This document shows positions 53,870-62,343 of a DNA stretch of 64,000 bases, one piece after another. Under the pieces are notes generated by a model. It had not been told where the DNA came from. It did not search any database and worked only from the letters and a program-made list of their open reading frames with translations. Positions within the stretch are counted from its first letter, which is position 1. Every line of letters starts with the position of its first letter. The stretch covers positions 1,331,619 to 1,395,618 of the forward strand of contig NZ_CP051236.1 in the NCBI RefSeq assembly GCF_017794765.1, written 5' to 3'. This DNA is from Nitratireductor sp. (GTDB lineage Bacteria > Pseudomonadota > Alphaproteobacteria > Rhizobiales > Rhizobiaceae). The position numbers and the translations under genes were made by a program.

Positions 53870-54035
53870 TATTGCCTCCGTACAGGATCTGTTTCGCTGG
53901 CGGAGCTTCTTGGCAGGGTGCCTTGGGGCTCCGATTTCGTTACAGGATTTACATTGCGGCGCAGCGAAAGCGGAGAGAAAACCGGATTTTCGTCGAAATA
54001 TTCGTGTCAGCATGTCTGGAATTTGACAGAGCGGG

Positions 54036-54097
54036 CGTGTAAATTTGTAAATTATGTAAGGACTGGGTTGTGCAGAAGTTTTGTAAAGACGTGTAAA
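54036..54097. promoter_or_regulatory. Candidate ScfR/PccR-type operators (TTTGTAAA repeats) between aceA and its likely regulator
   Basis: Three 8-mers follow without gap: CGTGTAAA, TTTGTAAA, TTATGTAA (54036-54059). Two more, TTTGTAAA and CGTGTAAA, lie at 54080-54097 with a two-base gap. They resemble the TTTGCAAA-type half-sites bound by PccR of the same short-chain fatty acyl regulator family, with T in place of C. They are 167-230 bases upstream of the aceA ATG and 100-160 upstream of the regulator ATG. The 327-base gap holds no other gene. Confidence 0.6.
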
Positions 54098-54104
54098 GCG
54101 GTGT

Positions 54105-54155
54105 CCGTTCCAGCATGGACCCTCGGGCTTGACACGAGGGTCCATGCCGGAACGG
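54105..54155. repeat. REP-like hairpin upstream of the ScfR-type gene
   Basis: A 21-bp inverted repeat (54105-54125 and 54135-54155) with a single mismatch surrounds a nine-base loop. The stem contains GCATGGACCCTCG. It lies 42 bases upstream of the regulator's ATG, inside the leader of its mRNA or its promoter. The stem core is similar to the hairpin at 20902-20930. Confidence 0.8.
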
Positions 54156-54196
54156 TCGCGTGTCGCCGGGGACGCGGAGAACAACGGGATTCGATC

Positions 54197-55642
54197 ATGG
54201 CCAACCAGAAGATATTCGCCGGGCCGCGCATCAGGCGCATTCGCACAGCAAAGGGGTTGACCCAGACGGCCATGGCCGAAGGTCTGGGCATCTCGCCGTC
54301 TTATCTGAACCTGATCGAGCGCAACCAGCGGCCGCTCACGGTCTCGCTCATCTTGAAACTCGCATCCGTCTACAAGGTCGATCCCGATGAATTACAGGGT
54401 GGGGCGGGTCTGTCGCTGGCCGCGCTGCGCGAGGTGTTCTCCGATCCGCTTCTGGCCGGCGAACTGCCTGGCGAGCAGGAACTGGTGGATGTGTCCGAGG
54501 CTGCACCCAATGCAGCGACCGCGCTTGTAAAACTCTACCGCGCCTACCGCGAGCAGGCGGATCGCATGTCGGATCTTTCAGAGATGCTGGCGCGCGAAGG
54601 ACGCACCACGGCAATCTCTGCGACACGTCTGCCGATTGACGAGGTGCGCGAGACCTTCGAGCGGCACGCAAACCATTTTGCCTCAATAGAAGAAGAGGCC
54701 GAGAGCTTTCACAAGTTGATCGCGCCGGCCGACGATCTTTCCGGCGCGATCCGGCGCTGGCTGAAACAGGAGCACGGCATCGTGGTGCGGCTTCTGCCGG
54801 TTGCGACCATGCCGAACTGGCGCCGGCGCTACGACCGGCACTCGCAGCGGCTCTTCATCTCTGAACGCCTTTCGCCGGCTGATCAGCTTCGCGAGATTGC
54901 CATGGAAGCATGCCTTCTGCGTATGTCGGTCGCGATCGCCGCGGAGATCGAGGGGTTAAAGCTGTCAAGCAATGAAGCAAGGCGTCTGGCGCGCTTCGAG
55001 CTCGGTCGCTATGCCGCGCATGCACTGATGATGCCGTATCACGCGTTCCTCTCGGCTGCGGAACGCGCACGCTACGACGTGGATGTGTTGAAATCGCGCT
55101 TCGGCGTGTCATTCGAGCAGGCGGCCAACCGGCTTACGACGCTCGCGCGGCCGGGTGCTTCGGGCGTACCCTTCTTCATGCTTGAGGTCGACCATGCGGG
55201 CAACCGTTTTCGCAAGGCGGGCGCGCTGGGCTTTCCGCAGGCGCGCTTCGGCGGCGGGTGCCCGAAACTTGCCGTCCATGCAGCATTCGCGCAGCCGGGG
55301 CAGGTGCTGGTCGAGGCGGTGGAAATGCCCGATGGCGCCGAATTCCTGACGGTCGCACGCACGCTGGAGGGGCCGCAGGGCGCTTTTGCCGAACGCCCGC
55401 GCCGGACGGCGCTTCTGCTGGGGTGCGATCTCGGATTTCGTGAGAGTGTGGTTTATGGCGATGCGCTGCCGGGTGCGCCGGGCAAGGCGGGAAGCGCGCC
55501 GACCCATGCGCTCACGCCGGTTGGGCCGGCCTGCCGTCTGTGCGAACGGGCGGGCTGCCTTGCCCGTGCCGAGCCGCCGGTGACAAGGCCGCTCGGGCTC
55601 GACGAAATGGTGACGGGTCTGAGCGCCTTCGATTTTCAGTGA
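54197..55642 (+). CDS. Short-chain fatty acyl-CoA regulator family protein (XRE + IrrE-like + DUF2083; ScfR/PccR/RamB type)
   Basis: The 481-residue protein starts with an XRE helix-turn-helix ([50 protein letters not shown]). A middle region follows of the IrrE/ImmA type that has lost the HExxH zinc motif ([20 protein letters not shown]). The DUF2083 C-terminus carries [18 protein letters not shown] cysteines. Family members RamB, MccR and PccR bind acyl-CoA or related ligands and control acetate or propionate metabolism genes. Divergence from aceA fits control of the glyoxylate bypass. The ATG at 54197 gives the normal start; a longer upstream frame is not supported. Confidence 0.9.
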   Translation: MANQKIFAGPRIRRIRTAKGLTQTAMAEGLGISPSYLNLIERNQRPLTVSLILKLASVYKVDPDELQGGAGLSLAALREVFSDPLLAGELPGEQELVDVSEAAPNAATALVKLYRAYREQADRMSDLSEMLAREGRTTAISATRLPIDEVRETFERHANHFASIEEEAESFHKLIAPADDLSGAIRRWLKQEHGIVVRLLPVATMPNWRRRYDRHSQRLFISERLSPADQLREIAMEACLLRMSVAIAAEIEGLKLSSNEARRLARFELGRYAAHALMMPYHAFLSAAERARYDVDVLKSRFGVSFEQAANRLTTLARPGASGVPFFMLEVDHAGNRFRKAGALGFPQARFGGGCPKLAVHAAFAQPGQVLVEAVEMPDGAEFLTVARTLEGPQGAFAERPRRTALLLGCDLGFRESVVYGDALPGAPGKAGSAPTHALTPVGPACRLCERAGCLARAEPPVTRPLGLDEMVTGLSAFDFQ

Positions 55643-55647
55643 CGCGG

Positions 55648-56625
55648 TCAGGCGATGTCGAGCACGACATTGCCGACAACGTCGCCGCGTTCCACGGCTT
55701 CATGCGCCTTGACGATGTCGCGCAGGGCGAAGCGCTCGCCGATCGAATGTTTGAGCGCGTTTTTCTCAAGCATGGCTGTGAGTTGGCCGATCGCGGTCTC
55801 TCGCTCCCGCGCGAGCAGTTCATAGACCACAAAGACCTGCAGCGTCAGGCTGTTCCACAGCAATGTGGGAAACGAGACGGGTATGTCTCCGGCAAGGCTG
55901 GAACCATAGCAGACGATCTTGCCGTGGGGCGCCAGCGCGCCATTCGAGATGATCGCGGTGGTGGAATAGAGGTCCATATCAATGAGACCGTCCACACCCT
56001 TGCCTGTGGTAAGCCCTTTCACCGTGGCGGCCACGTCCTTGGCCTTGTAGTCGATCACGAAATCCGCGCCCGCGGCGCGGGCGTGGGCGGCACGACCGGG
56101 CGAGGCGGTGGCGATAACCCGCGCGCCGCGGGCTTTGGCGACCTGGGTGGCATAATGCCCCACCGAAGAGCCGGCGCCGGTGACGAGAATTGTCTTGGCC
56201 TTGACGGTCTCGAAGAGATTGACGGCATGCATGGCTGTCAGCGCGGGTATGCCAAGACAGGCGCCTGTCGCGTAGTCGACATTCGCGGGCAGCGGGACCG
56301 CCTGCGCTTCCGGCAGCACGATCGCCTCGGCAGCCGTGCCGAAGGGGCGTCGCCACTGGCCGTTCCAAACCCAGACACGCTGGCCGACGCGACCGTGATC
56401 CACGCCAGGCCCGACGGCGTCGATATCGCCTGCGCCATCGCTATGCGGAATGACGCGCTCGGCATTCAGAGGCCGGCCACGTCGCGCTTTTACATCGGAC
56501 GGGTTGACGCCCGAGGTAACAAGCCGGACACGCACCTCGCCGGGCCCGGGCGCGGGAAGGGGCATGTCGCCCAGTTCCAGAACATCGCGCGCCGCGCCGT
56601 TGCGCTCATACCATGCTGCTCTCAC
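55648..56625 (-). CDS. Zinc-independent quinone oxidoreductase (medium-chain dehydrogenase family)
   Basis: The 325-residue protein follows the quinone-reductase branch: RAAWYERNGAARDVLELGDMPLPAPGPGEVRVRLVTSGVNPSDVKARRG, VWVWNGQWRRPFGTAAEAIVLPE, then the Rossmann core TILVTGAGSSVGHYATQVAKARGARVIATAS. The zinc-binding Cys and His of alcohol dehydrogenases are absent. It would reduce quinones or enones with NADPH. The GTG at 56625, seven bases after GGGAG, gives the typical RAAWYE start; an upstream GTG at 56646 is less likely. It is divergent from the second PuuA-like gene and converges with the ScfR gene, six bases apart. Confidence 0.87.
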   Translation of the reverse strand: MRAAWYERNGAARDVLELGDMPLPAPGPGEVRVRLVTSGVNPSDVKARRGRPLNAERVIPHSDGAGDIDAVGPGVDHGRVGQRVWVWNGQWRRPFGTAAEAIVLPEAQAVPLPANVDYATGACLGIPALTAMHAVNLFETVKAKTILVTGAGSSVGHYATQVAKARGARVIATASPGRAAHARAAGADFVIDYKAKDVAATVKGLTTGKGVDGLIDMDLYSTTAIISNGALAPHGKIVCYGSSLAGDIPVSFPTLLWNSLTLQVFVVYELLARERETAIGQLTAMLEKNALKHSIGERFALRDIVKAHEAVERGDVVGNVVLDIA

Positions 56626-56718
56626 TGCTCGCTCCCGCCCTGACACCTGCCGCGGGTCCGCCCGCTCCAGCCATTGACAAGGTTCGAAATTCCGGCGCAG
56701 GCTTTGTCATCCGCAACC

Positions 56719-56772
56719 ATGACACAGGCCAGTCTTGAACCGCCCCGAAACGAATATCGATACAGAGGTTAA
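56719..56772 (+). other. Possible 17-codon leader ORF overlapping the start of the second PuuA-like gene
   Basis: An ATG at 56719 opens a 17-codon frame (MTQASLEPPRNEYRYRG) that ends with TAA at 56772. It overlaps out of frame with the TTG start (56735) of the following gene. It could be a leader peptide, or a frameshift in the gene's 5' end could hide the true ATG. No strong ribosome site decides. Confidence 0.3.
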
Positions 56773-58201
56773 GCCCAGTCCTGCCGTTTCGCCAGAAGCT
56801 CGCGACGAAATTTCAACAGAAGTTGACCCTGCCTGTGGAGATTTCATCTCCGCCGATCATGAGGCCGAATACCGCGCCTTTGTCGAGGAGCATCCGGATC
56901 TGGAGGCGGTTGAGTTTCTGATTGTCGATCCCAACGGGATCATCCGCGGCAAATGGGCGCCCGGCGACAGCCTCAAAAAGGCGTTTCAGGAAGGGGTGAA
57001 CTTTCCCATGTCGCTGCACGGCCTCGATGTGTGGGGGCGCGAGGTGGAGGAAACAGGGCTCCACATCGAAACCGGAGACAAGGACGGCTATTGCCGGGCA
57101 ACGCGTGGGTCGCTTGCGATCGTCCCGTGGGCCAGGCGCAAGACAGCGCAGGTTCTGCTCCAGACCTTCACGCCGGAGGGGGAGCCCTTCATGGCGGATT
57201 CACGCCAGGTGCTGAAGCACAAGGTGGCGGAAGCAAATGCGAAGGGGTTCTTTCCGGTCGCGGCGTTTGAGCTGGAATTCTATCTGCTCGATCCGGAAAA
57301 GCAGGATCCCGCCGGCATGCCCACCCCCCTTGGCGCTGGCGAGGGGCCAGACCGGCTGCGCATGTACGGGCTCGACGATCTGGCGGAAAACGCAGCACTC
57401 TTCGACATGATACGCGACGCCGCCGACGCTCAGAACCTGCCGATCGACACGATCATCAAGGAGGCAGCACCCGGCCAGTTCGAGGTCAATCTGAAGCACC
57501 GGGCGGACCCTTTGCGAGCGGCGGATGATGTCATCCTTCTGCGTCGCATCGTGATGGGCTGCGCGCGCGAGCACGGACTGACCGCCACCTTCATGGCCAA
57601 ACCCTTCATCGATCATGCGGGCAACGGCATGCATGTGCATACATCTATGCTCGATGCAGACGGGCAGAACGTGTTTGCCGGCGAGACGGGCCGTGAACGA
57701 TTACTGTCGGCGGTGGCCGGTCTGATCGACAGCATGCCCGAATCGCTCATTCTCTACATCAATACATGGAATGGGTTCCGGCGCATCACGCCGGGATCCT
57801 ATGCACCCACCCATGCGGTCTGGGCGGAAAACAACCGCTCGGTGGCCTTGCGAATTCCAGTTTCGACCGAGGAAAACAGACGCGTCGAGCACAGAATTTC
57901 CGGTGCGGATGCCAATCCGTATCTTGTCATGGCGGCGATTATCCAGGGCATGATTGAGGGGATCGAAGCGGGCGCGCAGCCGCCACCGCCGGTGGAAGGC
58001 AGCGCCTATGACGAAAGGGCGGATATCGGGAGAGAACTGCCCGACGACATGGATGACGCGCTGCAGCTTGCTCTGAAAAGCCGCTTCATCGATCGGGCGC
58101 TCGGTCCGCTTCTGGCGAAAGTCTATCGCGATCTGAAACGCGCTGAAATCGTCGCCTTCTGGAGTGAGATCACACCGCTGGAGCGCACCACTTATCTCTG
58201 A
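56735..58201 (+). CDS. Second gamma-glutamylpolyamine synthetase-like glutamine synthetase
   Basis: The 488-residue protein belongs to the same glutamine-synthetase branch as the puuA-type gene at 50048: EFLIVDPNGIIRGKWAPGDSLKKAF, IKEAAPGQFEVNLKHRADPLRAADDVILLRRIV, FMAKPFIDHAGNGMHVHTSML and RVEHRISGADANPYLVMAAIIQGMIEG. It probably ligates glutamate to a polyamine or other amine, and it stands directly before a PotF-I transporter. No ATG is available for the N-terminus; the frame opens after a stop at 56720 and the best initiator is TTG at 56735. The first 40 residues are acidic and poorly conserved-looking. Confidence 0.85.
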   Translation: MNRPETNIDTEVKPSPAVSPEARDEISTEVDPACGDFISADHEAEYRAFVEEHPDLEAVEFLIVDPNGIIRGKWAPGDSLKKAFQEGVNFPMSLHGLDVWGREVEETGLHIETGDKDGYCRATRGSLAIVPWARRKTAQVLLQTFTPEGEPFMADSRQVLKHKVAEANAKGFFPVAAFELEFYLLDPEKQDPAGMPTPLGAGEGPDRLRMYGLDDLAENAALFDMIRDAADAQNLPIDTIIKEAAPGQFEVNLKHRADPLRAADDVILLRRIVMGCAREHGLTATFMAKPFIDHAGNGMHVHTSMLDADGQNVFAGETGRERLLSAVAGLIDSMPESLILYINTWNGFRRITPGSYAPTHAVWAENNRSVALRIPVSTEENRRVEHRISGADANPYLVMAAIIQGMIEGIEAGAQPPPPVEGSAYDERADIGRELPDDMDDALQLALKSRFIDRALGPLLAKVYRDLKRAEIVAFWSEITPLERTTYL

Positions 58202-58320
58202 GCGCAAACAGAAATTTGCCGCTTGTCGCATCCCTGAAACGACAATAGGGTTGATGAAAACATGCGGGTGTCGGCGGCGATTTGTCTGCCGGCAAAATCA
58301 GTCCCCTGGGGAGAATTTCC

Positions 58321-59418
58321 ATGCTGCGTAAAACCCTTCTAGCCTCCTGCGTTTCCCTTGCCGCGCTCTCTGTTTCGATGACGGCGAATGCGCAGGATCG
58401 TGTCGTCAATGTCTACAACTGGTCGGACTATATCGATGATTCCATCCTCGAGGATTTTACCGAGGAAACGGGCATCAAGGTTGTCTATGACGTCTACGAT
58501 TCCAACGAGATCCTGGAAACCAAGCTGCTCGCGGGCGGTTCGGGCTATGACGTCGTCGTGCCGTCGGGCGAGTTTCTCGGCCGGCAGATCAGCGCAGGCG
58601 TCTTCCAGAAGCTCGACAAGGACAAGCTCCCTAACCTTTCCAACATGTGGGACATGATCAACGACCGCGTGGCGGTCTATGATCCGGGCAACGAATATTC
58701 CATTAACTATATGTGGGGCACGACAGGCGTCGGCTACAATGTCGGCAAGGCCGAAGAGATCCTCGGCACCTCCAAGGTCGATACCTGGGATGTGATGTTC
58801 ACGCCGGAACTGGCGGCGAAGTTCAAGGATTGCGGCATCTATATGCTGGATTCAGCCAGTGAGGTGGTGCGCTCGGCCCTGATTTATCTCGGCCTCGACC
58901 CCAATGCGCCATCTTCGGACGATCTTGCCAAGGCGGAAGAGCTGCTTCTTTCGGTTCGCCCCTTTGTACGCAAGTTCCATTCCTCCGAATATATCAATGG
59001 TCTCGCCAATGGCGACATCTGCCTGGCGCTCGGCTATTCGGGTGACATTTTCCAGGCCCGCGACCGTGCGGCGGAAGCCGATCAGGGCGTAACCGTGGGC
59101 TATGCGATCCCCAAGGAAGGTGCTCTTCTCTGGTTTGACCAGATGGCCATTCCGGCCGACGCAAAGAACGTGGAAGAGGCGCACGAGTTCCTCAACTACA
59201 TCATGCGTCCCGATGTGATCGCCAAGGCGTCCAACTATGTCGTCTATGCCAATGGCAACAAGGCCGCGCAGGCAGAGATGGACGAAGAAGTCGTGGGCGA
59301 CCCGGCTGTCTATCCCGACGAGGCGACCATGGAGAAGCTGCAGGCGCCGCTCCCCTATGACATGCGCACTCAGCGGCAGGTGACGCGTATGTGGACCAAG
59401 GTGGTGACCGGCCAGTAG
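58321..59418 (+). CDS. potF: Polyamine (putrescine-type) periplasmic binding protein
   Basis: The 365-residue protein has a signal peptide (MLRKTLLASCVSLAALSVSMTANA) and the PotD/PotF hallmark VVNVYNWSDYIDDSILEDFTEETGIKVVYDVYDSNEILETKLLAGGSGYDVVVPSG. It delivers putrescine or a related diamine to the membrane complex encoded by the next three genes. The start at 58321 follows GGGGAGAATTTCC; the upstream in-frame extension is not part of the signal peptide. It is 119 bases after the second PuuA-like gene, so it may have its own promoter. Confidence 0.94.
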   Translation: MLRKTLLASCVSLAALSVSMTANAQDRVVNVYNWSDYIDDSILEDFTEETGIKVVYDVYDSNEILETKLLAGGSGYDVVVPSGEFLGRQISAGVFQKLDKDKLPNLSNMWDMINDRVAVYDPGNEYSINYMWGTTGVGYNVGKAEEILGTSKVDTWDVMFTPELAAKFKDCGIYMLDSASEVVRSALIYLGLDPNAPSSDDLAKAEELLLSVRPFVRKFHSSEYINGLANGDICLALGYSGDIFQARDRAAEADQGVTVGYAIPKEGALLWFDQMAIPADAKNVEEAHEFLNYIMRPDVIAKASNYVVYANGNKAAQAEMDEEVVGDPAVYPDEATMEKLQAPLPYDMRTQRQVTRMWTKVVTGQ

Positions 59419-59442
59419 GCGGTTTCAGGGCAGGGGACGCCG

Positions 59443-60582
59443 ATGAAGTCGCTCGGCAGCACACGTCGCAGCTTCGCACCCTGGGCCGATCCCCAGGCGA
59501 AGCCGTATATCTCGTTCGAGAATGTCACCAAGACGTTCGGCGATTTCACGGCGGTCGATGACCTGTCCCTCAGCATCTACGAGCGCGAGTTCTTCGCGCT
59601 CCTGGGCGCTTCGGGCTGCGGAAAGACCACGCTTCTGCGCATGCTGGCGGGGTTCGAGCAGCCCACTTCCGGCCGCATCTTCCTTGACGGGCAGGACCTT
59701 TCGGGCATTCCCCCGCACAGGCGGCCGGTCAACATGATGTTTCAGTCCTATGCGCTTTTTCCGCATATGACGGTGGAAAAGAACATCGCCTTTGGCCTGA
59801 AGCAGGATCGCATGCCGGCCGACGAGATCGCCGACCGGGTTGCTGCCATGCTGAAACTGGTGAAGCTTGAGCCCTTTGCCAAGCGCAAGCCGCATCAGCT
59901 ATCGGGCGGTCAGCGCCAGCGTGTGGCGCTCGCCCGATCGCTCGCCAAACGGCCCAAGCTCTTACTTCTGGACGAGCCCCTTGGCGCGCTCGACAAGAAG
60001 TTGCGCGAGGAGACGCAGTTCGAACTGGTCGATCTGCAATATGATCTTGGCCTCACCTTCATGGTCGTTACCCACGATCAGGAAGAGGCCATGACGATGG
60101 CTGACCGCATTGCCGTGATGGACAGGGGCAAGGTCATTCAGGTGGCCACCCCAGCGGAGATCTACGAGGCACCGAACTCGCGCTTCGTTGCTGATTTCGT
60201 CGGCTCCATCAACATGTTCGAGGGAACCGTCACTGCATCCGACGGCGAGAGTGCGCGCATAGCCGATGCATCGGGGTTCGAGCTTTCGGTGCTCAATGGC
60301 GCGGGCGCCGAGAAGGGTGCGAATGTGTGGTTCGCCGTCCGGCCCGAGAAGATCGATATTTCCCGCAACCGACCGGAAGGTGCGATCAACGCGGTTGAGG
60401 GAGAGGTCTGGGACATCGCCTATCTCGGCGACATGACCATTCACCACGTCAAGCTGGATGACGGCCGTATCGTAAAGGCAAGCAGCATCAACCGAAGTCG
60501 TGCGGTGGATGATGTGCTGACATGGCATGACCGCGCCTGGATATCTTTTCCGGCCGATGCCGGCGTCGTGCTGACGCGGTAG
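59443..60582 (+). CDS. potG: Polyamine ABC transporter ATPase
   Basis: The 379-residue ATPase has Walker A GASGCGKTT, signature LSGGQRQRVALARSLA, Walker B LLLLDEPLGALD, and VTHDQEEAMTMADRIAVMDRGKV. A C-terminal TOBE domain follows (NMFEGTVTASDGESARIA ... VWFAVRPEKIDISR). It lies 24 bases after potF and six before potH. It energises putrescine-type uptake. Confidence 0.94.
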   Translation: MKSLGSTRRSFAPWADPQAKPYISFENVTKTFGDFTAVDDLSLSIYEREFFALLGASGCGKTTLLRMLAGFEQPTSGRIFLDGQDLSGIPPHRRPVNMMFQSYALFPHMTVEKNIAFGLKQDRMPADEIADRVAAMLKLVKLEPFAKRKPHQLSGGQRQRVALARSLAKRPKLLLLDEPLGALDKKLREETQFELVDLQYDLGLTFMVVTHDQEEAMTMADRIAVMDRGKVIQVATPAEIYEAPNSRFVADFVGSINMFEGTVTASDGESARIADASGFELSVLNGAGAEKGANVWFAVRPEKIDISRNRPEGAINAVEGEVWDIAYLGDMTIHHVKLDDGRIVKASSINRSRAVDDVLTWHDRAWISFPADAGVVLTR

Positions 60583-60588
60583 CTCACG

Positions 60589-61500
60589 ATGGCGCGTTTC
60601 GTCTCAGCAATCGCCGCCCGTTTCGTTATCGCGCTGGCCTATCTGTGGCTGCTTGTCTTCTTCCTTGCGCCCTTTCTGATCGTCTTCAAGATTTCGCTTT
60701 CGGAACCGGCACTCGCCATGCCGCCTTATCAGCCGGTTTTCGACCTTTTCGCCGGATTTTCGGCGTTTTTCGAGAAACTCCGCGCGCTTTCGTTCAGCAA
60801 TTATCTTTGGCTGTTCGATGATCCGCTTTATGTGAATGCCTATCTTTCGAGCATCTGGATCGCCACGGTTTCGACCCTGATCACGCTGGCCGTGGGTTAT
60901 CCCATCGCCTATGGCATGGCGCGTGCACCGGCCTCGATCAGGCCGACGCTCCTCATGCTGGTGATCCTGCCTTTCTGGACCAGCTTCCTGATCCGCGTTT
61001 ATGCGTGGATCGGCATCCTGAAACCGGAGGGGCTTCTCAATCAGTTCCTGATGTTCCTGGGGCTGATCGACGAGCCGCTCGTCATACTCAACACCACGAC
61101 GGCCATCTATATCGGCATTGTCTATTCCTATCTGCCCTTCATGGTGCTGCCGCTCTATTCGACGCTGGAAAAAATGGACGGATCGCTGATCGAGGCAGCG
61201 CGTGACCTCGGTTGCCCGCCCATGGCCGCGTTCTGGAAAGTGACGTTCCCCATGTCGCTGCCCGGCGTGGTGGCCGGCTGCATGCTGGTGTTCATCCCGG
61301 CGGTGGGCGAATTCGTCATTCCCGATCTGCTCGGCGGATCGAGGACCCTGATGATCGGCAAGACACTCTGGACCGAGTTCTTCAACAATCGCGACTGGCC
61401 GGTATCCTCTGCCGTCGCGGTGATCCTGCTTTTGATCCTGATCGTGCCGATCATGCTCTTCCAGCGCTCACAGGCGCGCTCACGCGAGGCGGGGAATTAG
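60589..61500 (+). CDS. potH: Polyamine ABC transporter permease PotH
   Basis: The 303-residue membrane protein has six hydrophobic segments and the coupling loop SLIEAARDLGCPPMAAFWKVTFPMSLPGVVAGCMLVFIPAVGEFVIPDLLGG, characteristic of PotH/PotB. It forms the channel with PotI, which starts two bases downstream. Its start at 60589 is six bases after potG. Confidence 0.94.
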   Translation: MARFVSAIAARFVIALAYLWLLVFFLAPFLIVFKISLSEPALAMPPYQPVFDLFAGFSAFFEKLRALSFSNYLWLFDDPLYVNAYLSSIWIATVSTLITLAVGYPIAYGMARAPASIRPTLLMLVILPFWTSFLIRVYAWIGILKPEGLLNQFLMFLGLIDEPLVILNTTTAIYIGIVYSYLPFMVLPLYSTLEKMDGSLIEAARDLGCPPMAAFWKVTFPMSLPGVVAGCMLVFIPAVGEFVIPDLLGGSRTLMIGKTLWTEFFNNRDWPVSSAVAVILLLILIVPIMLFQRSQARSREAGN

Positions 61501-61502
61501 CC

Positions 61503-62327
61503 ATGGCCGGAAGCTGGGGACGTTTCAACATCGTGTCGCTGGTGCTGGGCTTTGCCTTTCTGTACCTGCCGATCCTTCTTCTGGTGATCTATTCCTTCAA
61601 CGAGTCGCGTCTCGTCACGGTGTGGGCTGGCTTCTCGACGAAATGGTATGTGGAGCTTTTCTCAAATCGGGGCCTGATGGACGCCGCCTGGGTGACGGCG
61701 CGGGTCGCCTTCCTGTCGGCCACGGTGGCAACCGTGCTCGGCACGATGGCGGCCATTGCCCTGACGCGCTATACGCGGTTTCGTGGGCGGCTTCTTTTCT
61801 CCGGCATGGTGTTTGCACCGCTCGTCATGCCGGAAGTCATCACCGGCCTGTCGCTTCTGCTTCTGTTCGTGGCGATCAATTTCGATCGCGGGTTTTTCAC
61901 GGTCACAATCGCGCATATCACTTTTTCCATGTGCTTTGTTGCGGTGGTGGTTCAATCCCGCCTGATGAGCTTTGATCAGTCCTTGGAAGAGGCCGCGCTC
62001 GATCTTGGTGCAACGCCGGCGAAAGCGTTTTTCCAGGTCACACTGCCTGTAATTCTGCCGGCGGTGATTTCGGGCTGGATGCTGGCTTTCACTTTGTCAC
62101 TTGATGATCTTGTGATTGCGAGCTTCACATCCGGCCCTGGTGCAACGACGCTGCCCATGAAGATTTACAGCCAGGTACGGCTCGGCGTTACACCGGAGAT
62201 CAATGCGGTCTGTACCATTTTGATCGGGATTGTGGCGCTGGGCGTCATCGCCGCCTCGATCGTCACCAAGCGGCAGGAAGTTCAGCGGCGCCGCGACGAG
62301 CAGGCGGCCATAAGAGTGGCTGGCTGA
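61503..62327 (+). CDS. potI: Polyamine ABC transporter permease PotI
   Basis: The 274-residue membrane protein has six hydrophobic segments and the coupling loop SLEEAALDLGATPAKAFFQVTLPVILPAVISGWMLAFTLSLDDLVIASFTSGPG, characteristic of PotI/PotC. A longer frame begins within potH, but the ATG at 61503 starts just before the first membrane segment (IVSLVLGFAFLYLPILLLVIYSF). It completes the PotFGHI transporter. Confidence 0.94.
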   Translation: MAGSWGRFNIVSLVLGFAFLYLPILLLVIYSFNESRLVTVWAGFSTKWYVELFSNRGLMDAAWVTARVAFLSATVATVLGTMAAIALTRYTRFRGRLLFSGMVFAPLVMPEVITGLSLLLLFVAINFDRGFFTVTIAHITFSMCFVAVVVQSRLMSFDQSLEEAALDLGATPAKAFFQVTLPVILPAVISGWMLAFTLSLDDLVIASFTSGPGATTLPMKIYSQVRLGVTPEINAVCTILIGIVALGVIAASIVTKRQEVQRRRDEQAAIRVAG

Positions 62328-62343
62328 GCCAGGCGCAGGCCGG

